DNA of 18,650 nt, taken from the NCBI GenBank assembly GCA_012271125.1, contig JAAXHB010000016.1, forward strand, positions 1-18,650. Direction: 5' to 3'. Positions 13,657 to 18,650 of the stretch are shown here, in pieces. The DNA is from Actinomycetota bacterium (lineage in GTDB: Bacteria > Actinomycetota > Acidimicrobiia > Acidimicrobiales > Aldehydirespiratoraceae). Numbering within the stretch: position 1 is the stretch's first letter; the number at the start of each line of letters is the position of its first letter. The position numbers and the translations under genes were made by a program. The notes under the pieces were generated by a model. That model saw only the letters and a program-made list of their open reading frames with translations, was not told the origin of the DNA and made no database searches.

Positions 13657-16194
13657 TTAATCGGGTAAGTCGCCGTATTCCTTGTCACGTTCGAACTCGC
13701 CAAGGGTGGCACGTGAGGCTGCGAACAGGGTGACACCTGCTGCTAACACGAAAACTGAGCCAATTCCCGATACCAAGTTCGCATCAGCGACTCGTGTCAG
13801 CGACAGAATCCACGCGAGCGGGATCAGTGCTATGCCTAGCCCAGCACCGGCGACGAGCACGCTCCACTTGTAGCGGAATCGTTCGTCCATGCCCATCAAC
13901 CCGATTGCGGGAACGGTCACCAATAGAGCGACGAGCCCAGCAATAAGTGCCCACAGCCCTAATCGAGTGCCGTTGGCTTCGAATCCGTCAAAGATGACGT
14001 CTCCTTGGCGCTGCGCTTGGGAAATCTTGGCGGCATGGTCGGCAGCTCGGATTCCGCCAAGCTGTAGTGCCTGCTGCTCGATGCGCCGTTGTTCTTGTTC
14101 GGTGACGACGTCTCCTGCCGCGGCGGCAGCATCAGCGGCGGCTCGGGCGTTTTCGGCGTCTATGTCGGCTTGACGGGCTTCTTCGGCGATTTGGTCAAGC
14201 TCGGCTTGTAGTTCAGGTGTGATGACTGATTCGGCTCGGGTGTCGAAGCTCCAACCGGAGTAGCCGCCCATGAACAACAACACAACCGCGAAGCTCGCGC
14301 CGAGCATGCGTCCCCAGCCGACTCCTGCCGGCAGAGGCCGGCGGGCGCTCATCGGCGCACCCCATAGCCACACAAGCGATGCGAGCAGTGCCACGATTGC
14401 ACCGATAACGGCTAAATAGTTACCGATTCCGACTGAAAAGTTTTCTGCGTCGACCTTGTCGGACATGCCGGTCAGTCCCATCAAAAGATGCGCTACCGCT
14501 ACTAGCACGCCGGCCGCGGAGAACACCATGGCACCGTGTGCTGATAACCATCGTGAGCCTTGCCCAGGTCGCCATACCACGCTCAGGCTCGCTACTAGCA
14601 CCACGAGGGCACAGGCAGCTAGAGCGATGCCGAACCAGCTTCCACCTGATGCGGCGATGCCGTTATGGGAGATGCTCAAAAACGTGGTTTCGCCTGTGCA
14701 GGTCAGGGCACCTTCTTCGGCGAAGGGGTCAAGCAGCTGTGCATCGACCATGTCACCGTCGCATTGGGTTGGTCGCAGATCAACATCGGCGCTGCGTGCC
14801 CATGACGAGCTGACACCGGCGTTGTGCGCCCAGGGCAACAGCAACGACACGAGCATGACCAGCGCTCCGATTGCGCCGACAATTCCGAGGCTGCGTTCTT
14901 TTGACGACGCCGGCAGGAACGACACGTCGGCGACGTCAGGTTCGGCGATTGCTTTACGGACAGCTGAGCCGTCGTCGTCGGTGGTCTCTGGGATGAGTTT
15001 TTCAGGTGTGCGGCGGTTGGCCCAGGCTTTGCTGATGCGGCTTAAAAGATTGCCGGAGTCGCCTGACTCGGGCTGGCTGATGCGGTCAAGCACTACTGCT
15101 ACCAAAAAGAAGGCCAAACCACCGGAGCCAGCTTGAGCGACGTCTAGGTTGGCGATGGCTTGGAACAGCAAGCGTCCCAAACCGCCGGCACCCATGATCG
15201 CGGCAATACCCAACATTGAGATGGACAAAAGCAGTGTCTGGTTGAGGCCGGTCATGATCGCAGGCCTCGCGAGCGGCAACTGCACGTCAAAGAGAACCCG
15301 TCGTTCGGGCGCTCCGTAGGCACGTGAGGCTTCGACGACATCTGCTGGGACTTGGCGTATACCAAGGTTTGTGAGGCGTATTAATGGCGGCAGAGCGAAG
15401 ACCATCGTCACCATCGTCGCTGAGACGAAGCCGACGCCAAAAAAGAAGATGAACGGCAACATGTACACAAAGGAGTGCACAACCTGCATGGCATCTAATA
15501 CGGGGCGTACGACTTTCCAGGCTCCGTCAACACGTCCACATAAAACGCCCAACGGGATGCCGACCACCACGCACAACAGCACGGCGACACCGATGAAGCC
15601 GATGGTGAGGGCGGTCTCTCGCCAGTAGTCGTTACCCAAAATGCCGCAGATCACTAAACCGACGAAGGTCATGACACCGACTTGGAAGTTGCGCACCAGC
15701 CAGCCGATAAGAAACACGACAATGCACACCGTGAGCCATGACATTTTCAAGAGCCACTCATCGGCGATGTAGTGCAACAGGGTGGCGAAAGGCCACTCAA
15801 AGGCGATGAGGGTCTCTTTCATGTTGTTGTCGACCCAGAACACGACCTGTTCGACCCAGTCACCGACCGGGATTTGCCAGTTGTCTAGGACGGAGTTGTC
15901 TCGCAGGTTCCAGTCTTCGGTGCTGCGGTACCACCAGATCGCGGCGAGTGCTACCGCACCGCCGGCACCAAGGCCGATCTTTTTGGCTCTAGCTCCGCCG
16001 AGGATCATAAGGATCGGCACGGCGAACATGCCTAAGAGGATGATCCATTCGATAGCGGTGGATAGCCAGTCGGCGAGGGTTTCGCCGCCTTCAGGGCTGG
16101 TGACTAGGTCGACGAACTGGTCGACGAAGTGACCGTCTTGTTGTACTACTTCTTCCTCGCCATTTTCTTGTGCGAGTATTCCTAGGAAGCTCAC
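13657..16194 (-). CDS. Betaine/DMSP-type ABC transporter permease (ProW/OpuAB family) with a long extra membrane domain
   Basis: 845 residues, much longer than the usual ~280-350 for ProW-type permeases. Residues 1-375 are the permease: several membrane segments and the EAA loop EASRAYGAPERRV...LPLARP (288-311) that contacts the ATPase. Residues 376-845 are additional. They contain about eight predicted membrane segments, a loop with C478 and C499 that could form a disulfide outside the cell, and an Ala/Glu/Gln-rich coiled coil (about 658-712). I do not recognise the extra domain. The GTG start at 16194 overlaps the ATPase stop by 4 nt (GTGA), so translation is coupled. It is the middle gene of the importer operon. 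A fused regulatory or osmosensing module is one possibility. Confidence 0.75.
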   Translation of the reverse strand: MSFLGILAQENGEEEVVQQDGHFVDQFVDLVTSPEGGETLADWLSTAIEWIILLGMFAVPILMILGGARAKKIGLGAGGAVALAAIWWYRSTEDWNLRDNSVLDNWQIPVGDWVEQVVFWVDNNMKETLIAFEWPFATLLHYIADEWLLKMSWLTVCIVVFLIGWLVRNFQVGVMTFVGLVICGILGNDYWRETALTIGFIGVAVLLCVVVGIPLGVLCGRVDGAWKVVRPVLDAMQVVHSFVYMLPFIFFFGVGFVSATMVTMVFALPPLIRLTNLGIRQVPADVVEASRAYGAPERRVLFDVQLPLARPAIMTGLNQTLLLSISMLGIAAIMGAGGLGRLLFQAIANLDVAQAGSGGLAFFLVAVVLDRISQPESGDSGNLLSRISKAWANRRTPEKLIPETTDDDGSAVRKAIAEPDVADVSFLPASSKERSLGIVGAIGALVMLVSLLLPWAHNAGVSSSWARSADVDLRPTQCDGDMVDAQLLDPFAEEGALTCTGETTFLSISHNGIAASGGSWFGIALAACALVVLVASLSVVWRPGQGSRWLSAHGAMVFSAAGVLVAVAHLLMGLTGMSDKVDAENFSVGIGNYLAVIGAIVALLASLVWLWGAPMSARRPLPAGVGWGRMLGASFAVVLLFMGGYSGWSFDTRAESVITPELQAELDQIAEEARQADIDAENARAAADAAAAAGDVVTEQEQRRIEQQALQLGGIRAADHAAKISQAQRQGDVIFDGFEANGTRLGLWALIAGLVALLVTVPAIGLMGMDERFRYKWSVLVAGAGLGIALIPLAWILSLTRVADANLVSGIGSVFVLAAGVTLFAASRATLGEFERDKEYGDLPD

Positions 16195-17417
16195 ATGAAC
16201 ACCTCCCGCTCGAAGCCGTCTATGAGCTGTTCAACGCGGCCCATTTCTTCCATGATCAACCTCGGATCGAGATTGCCGATGAGTTTGCCGGTCTCACGGT
16301 CACATACTGCGATGGGTAATCCGTTGCCAGCAGCTGCATAGACCGAGTTGAGCGTGTCGTCTGAACAGCAGGTCTGAAAGTCGGTGCGAGCCGCGGCGGA
16401 GACTTCGGTGCTGCCGACTCCTGCGGCACGCACTCCGTCTTCAGTCGTCAACAGATGCGTTGGCGCGCCGTTGGCGTCCAAAATAAACGCCCCTGCTCGT
16501 CCACCCATTTGCGTTAGAGCATCACTGAGCGACATGGTTGACGTCACCGGCTTGGGTTCAAGCATAACCTCATGAACTTGGATGACTCGACCCTGGTCGA
16601 CGTCTTGGACAAACTCGGCGACATAGCCAGTCGCCGGCTCGGTGAGGATTTCCTCAGGCGTGCCGATCTGCACGACGGCACCATCTTTGAGGATGCAGAC
16701 TCTGTCGCCGATACGCAGCGCTTCGTTGAGGTCGTGAGTGATGAACAGGATCGTCTTTTTGATCTCACGCTGGATGTCCATCATCTCGTCTTGCATTTGT
16801 CGCCGGATCAGCGGGTCCAGAGCACTGAAGGCTTCGTCCATGAGCAAAATGTCAGGATCAGACGCCAGCGCTCGAGCCAGGCCGACTCGCTGTTGCATAC
16901 CGCCCGACAGCTCCGCCGGACGACTGCGGGCATAAGCACCAAGCCCCACCAGCGCAAGAGCATTCATTGCCTTGTCCTCACGAGTGGCACGGTCCACGCC
17001 TTGGACCTTGAGGCCGTAGCTGACATTGTCGATAACGCTGCGATGCGGGAACAGGGCGAAATGCTGGAACACCATGCCCATGTACTTGCGGCGGAACGCC
17101 TGCAGCTCGGTGCCTCGCAACGCCTGCACGTTGGTGCCGTTGACCAGAACCTCACCGGCGGTGATGTCGTGCAGCTTGTTGACCGTGCGGATCGCGGTCG
17201 ACTTCCCCGAACCGGACAAGCCCATGACCACGAAAATCTCGCCACGGTTGACCTTGAAGTTGATGTCGTCCAAGCCGAGGACGTGTCCGGTCTCGGCCTG
17301 GATGCGGTTCTTGTTGATGCCTTTTTTGGCTAATTCATAAGCCCGACCGCGGGGTTGTGGCCCAAAAATTTTGTAGACACCATTTAGCTCAACTATGGCA
17401 TCACCGATTTCTGTCAT
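16191..17417 (-). CDS. Betaine/DMSP-type ABC transporter ATPase with CBS-like C-terminus (ProV/OpuAA family)
   Basis: 408 residues, the normal length for ProV/OpuAA. Walker A GLSGSGKS (66-73), Q-loop VFQHFALFPHRSV, signature LSGGMQQ (170-176), Walker B ILLMDEAF (190-197) and switch ITHD (226-229) are all intact. The N-terminal ~45 residues (VYKIFG, then ELAKKGINK) are characteristic of the glycine betaine branch. Residues ~280-405 form a CBS-like region, used in relatives to sense ionic strength or nucleotides. It energises osmolyte uptake through the adjoining permease and is first in the operon. An AGAAAGG ribosome binding site lies 8 nt before ATG 17417. A weak promoter TTGACC-N16-TAGAAA overlaps that site, and the real promoter is uncertain. 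Confidence 0.9.
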   Translation of the reverse strand: MTEIGDAIVELNGVYKIFGPQPRGRAYELAKKGINKNRIQAETGHVLGLDDINFKVNRGEIFVVMGLSGSGKSTAIRTVNKLHDITAGEVLVNGTNVQALRGTELQAFRRKYMGMVFQHFALFPHRSVIDNVSYGLKVQGVDRATREDKAMNALALVGLGAYARSRPAELSGGMQQRVGLARALASDPDILLMDEAFSALDPLIRRQMQDEMMDIQREIKKTILFITHDLNEALRIGDRVCILKDGAVVQIGTPEEILTEPATGYVAEFVQDVDQGRVIQVHEVMLEPKPVTSTMSLSDALTQMGGRAGAFILDANGAPTHLLTTEDGVRAAGVGSTEVSAAARTDFQTCCSDDTLNSVYAAAGNGLPIAVCDRETGKLIGNLDPRLIMEEMGRVEQLIDGFEREVFM

Positions 17418-17542
17418 ACGATTCGCCTTTCTACAAACTCGCCTAAAGCGGTCAAAAGTCCGTTAGCGGCAGTTCAAGCCGACTAATCACCGTAGTAAAT
17501 TCTGCGCTGATAATAACAAGTATGCCCTCCACGGAGCCCCCT

Positions 17543-18124
17543 ATGACAAATGCCACTACAGAAACACCGTCAGAAACCGCTGCTGAAACGACAGTTTCGT
17601 CTAGTGGCAAAGACGCCCATGCCGAAGCAGAGGCCTCTCCCAAAAAGGTCCGCGGCAAGAAGTCGCCTGCGAAATCCGCAGATAGGTCAAAGGTGCCGGC
17701 TGCGCCTTTAGATGAAGCCACCGCCTCAGCATTGGTGTTGTTTAACACTTATTTGGAAGCCGACCGTGAGTCCCGCAAGCATCAGAATCGCATTAGCCGT
17801 GCCGAGCGTGCCAAACAAGATGCTGCCCGGCGAGCACGTCGCCTTACCGAGGATCGAGCCCCTGCCACGGAGATTGCTGAGGCCAAGGCTGCTTATGAGG
17901 CTGCTGTAGAAAATCTGCGCCGTATCGAAGCCGGCGATAATGATGGCTCCGACGCCACGAGCGCCGACGATAATGACGGCTCCGACGCCACGAGCACCGG
18001 AGCTGACGATGATTCGGCTGCTGAAGACGTCGTCGACGAAAATGTCGATGACGACAACTCTCCTGCCGAAGACGTCACCGAAAACGAAAACGTCGACGAA
18101 TCCGACGATGTCGGCAGCGAATAA
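17543..18124 (+). CDS. Coiled-coil protein with basic N-terminus and acidic repeat tail, unknown function
   Basis: 193 residues from ATG 17543, which has GGAG 6 nt upstream; an ATG seven codons earlier lacks such a site. Thr/Glu/Ser-rich residues 1-35 are followed by a Lys/Arg/Pro stretch (SPKKVRGKKSPAKS) and a helical, probably coiled-coil core (about 60-128, SRAERAKQDAARRARRLTED). The tail from about residue 130 is very acidic and contains a duplicated 11-residue unit (DNDGSDATSAD). No catalytic motif, signal peptide or membrane segment is visible. The charge layout could suit a nucleic-acid- or ribosome-associated protein, but that is speculation. Its 3' end overlaps the ileS start by 17 nt, so the two are probably cotranscribed and coupled. 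Confidence 0.6.
   Translation: MTNATTETPSETAAETTVSSSGKDAHAEAEASPKKVRGKKSPAKSADRSKVPAAPLDEATASALVLFNTYLEADRESRKHQNRISRAERAKQDAARRARRLTEDRAPATEIAEAKAAYEAAVENLRRIEAGDNDGSDATSADDNDGSDATSTGADDDSAAEDVVDENVDDDNSPAEDVTENENVDESDDVGSE
17936..18001 (+). repeat. 33-bp tandem duplication in the acidic tail gene
   Basis: Two copies (17936-17968, 17969-18001) encode DNDGSDATSAD and DNDGSDATSTG. They differ at a few bases and keep the frame, consistent with a recent in-frame duplication. Confidence 0.75.
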
Positions 18125-18650
18125 CGGAGGCGACGAGCCGAAATCGCCGTATCCAACAGTCGGGCGTGCCGACTTCGTCGACATTGAACGCCGCGTCCTT
18201 AGACGCTGGGCAGACGAAGGCACCTTTGAAGCCTCAGTAGAAACTCGCCCCGCAAGCAAAGACTGGGTCTTTTACGACGGCCCGCCGTTCGCTAACGGCT
18301 TGCCCCATCACGGCCATCTCCTCACCGGCTATGTCAAGGACGTCGTGCCTCGCTATCAGACAATGCGAGGCAACCGAGTCGAGCGGCGTTTTGGCTGGGA
18401 CTGCCATGGCCTGCCTGCTGAGATGGAAACTGAGCGTGAGCTAGGCGTCGCCGGTCGAGCTGCCATCCCCGACTATGGCATCGCCGAGTTCAATAGCCGC
18501 TGCCGTTCATCAGTGTTACGCTACACCGCTGAGTGGATCGAAACCGTCACACGCCAAGCCCGCTGGGTCGACTTCGACAACGACTACAAGACCATGGACC
18601 TGTCGTTCATGGAGAGCGTGTGGTGGGTGTTCGGCCAGCTCTGGGAGAAG
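18108..18650 (+). CDS. ileS: Isoleucyl-tRNA synthetase, type 2, N-terminal part
   Basis: The first 181 codons of a class I aminoacyl-tRNA synthetase that charges tRNA-Ile; the gene continues past the right edge. The ATP-binding HIGH motif appears as HHGH (67-70) in FYDGPPFANGLPHHGHLLTG. It is followed by RRFGWDCHGLPAEMETE, which is characteristic of isoleucyl enzymes, and the RRFGWDCHGLP form points to the type-2 group that includes many actinobacterial enzymes and is often less sensitive to mupirocin. I chose ATG 18108, 17 nt inside the upstream coiled-coil gene, because the protein begins in the usual place before YPTVGRADFVDIERRVLRRW. No strong ribosome binding site is visible, so translation may depend on the upstream gene. 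Confidence 0.93.
   Translation, partial: MSAANNGGDEPKSPYPTVGRADFVDIERRVLRRWADEGTFEASVETRPASKDWVFYDGPPFANGLPHHGHLLTGYVKDVVPRYQTMRGNRVERRFGWDCHGLPAEMETERELGVAGRAAIPDYGIAEFNSRCRSSVLRYTAEWIETVTRQARWVDFDNDYKTMDLSFMESVWWVFGQLWEK

Noticed and set aside
14456..15136. Long plus-strand frame (226 codons) opposite the permease gene
   Set aside because: It is Ser/Ala/Thr/Arg-rich with no domain signs and lies opposite clear membrane segments of the permease.
16572..17333. Long plus-strand frame (253 codons) opposite the ATPase gene
   Set aside because: It is the antisense shadow of a fully conserved ABC ATPase; its length follows from codon bias in a GC-rich gene.
1..18650. CRISPR array, tRNA, rRNA or insertion sequence
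   Set aside because: I saw no spaced repeat array, cloverleaf, rRNA segment, transposase or terminal inverted repeats.

Overview
This window most likely comes from a marine actinobacterium, possibly of the Acidimicrobiia type. The grounds are a WXG100 gene next to FtsK/SpoIIIE-type EccC ATPase genes, a type-2 (actinobacterial-style) isoleucyl-tRNA synthetase, moderately high GC with GTG starts in use, and a DMSP/betaine gene set. The taxon is inferred; there is no rRNA or tRNA in the window.

Left part (1-3044, minus strand). The 5' end of a secreted-protein gene runs off the left edge. A DUF1214-like gene and a DNA methyltransferase-HNH nuclease fusion lie behind it. Three long G tracts (G10, G11 and G9 on the coding strand) occur here. 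G10 breaks the secreted-protein gene just after its signal peptide. G9 breaks the methyltransferase between its catalytic motif IV and the rest of the enzyme. In both cases the downstream frame is open and protein-like, and a change of one G restores it. This is the pattern expected for phase-variable (slipped-strand) genes, with both genes OFF as sequenced. A homopolymer base-calling error is the main alternative.

Middle (3073-7822, minus strand). This is a compact type VII secretion-like operon: a WXG100 protein, then an FHA-transmembrane-FtsK ATPase (EccCa/EssC-like), then an overlapping second ATPase half (EccCb-like). The methyltransferase starts 28 bp after the second ATPase gene and may be cotranscribed with it.

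Divergent promoter region (7823-8038) and plus-strand operon (8039-10598). A zinc-type dehydrogenase and an FAD-dependent amine oxidase of the DAO family follow a good sigma70-like promoter. The dehydrogenase start is preceded by three tandem 14-bp units. Each unit is a five-codon minicistron whose stop overlaps the next start (GTGA, ATGA, ATGA).

Right part (10728-17417, minus strand). A DddP-type DMSP lyase keeps all six metal ligands and the catalytic Asp. Upstream of it in transcription order lies a betaine/DMSP-type ABC importer: ATPase with CBS-like region, a permease with a very long extra membrane domain, and a lipoprotein binding protein. Tandem hairpin terminators end the importer operon. 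Together these genes suggest import of methylated osmolytes such as DMSP or glycine betaine, DMSP cleavage to DMS and acrylate, and possibly oxidation of N-methyl amines by the divergent plus-strand operon.

Right end (17543-18650, plus strand). A coiled-coil protein with an acidic repeat tail overlaps the start of ileS, which runs off the window.
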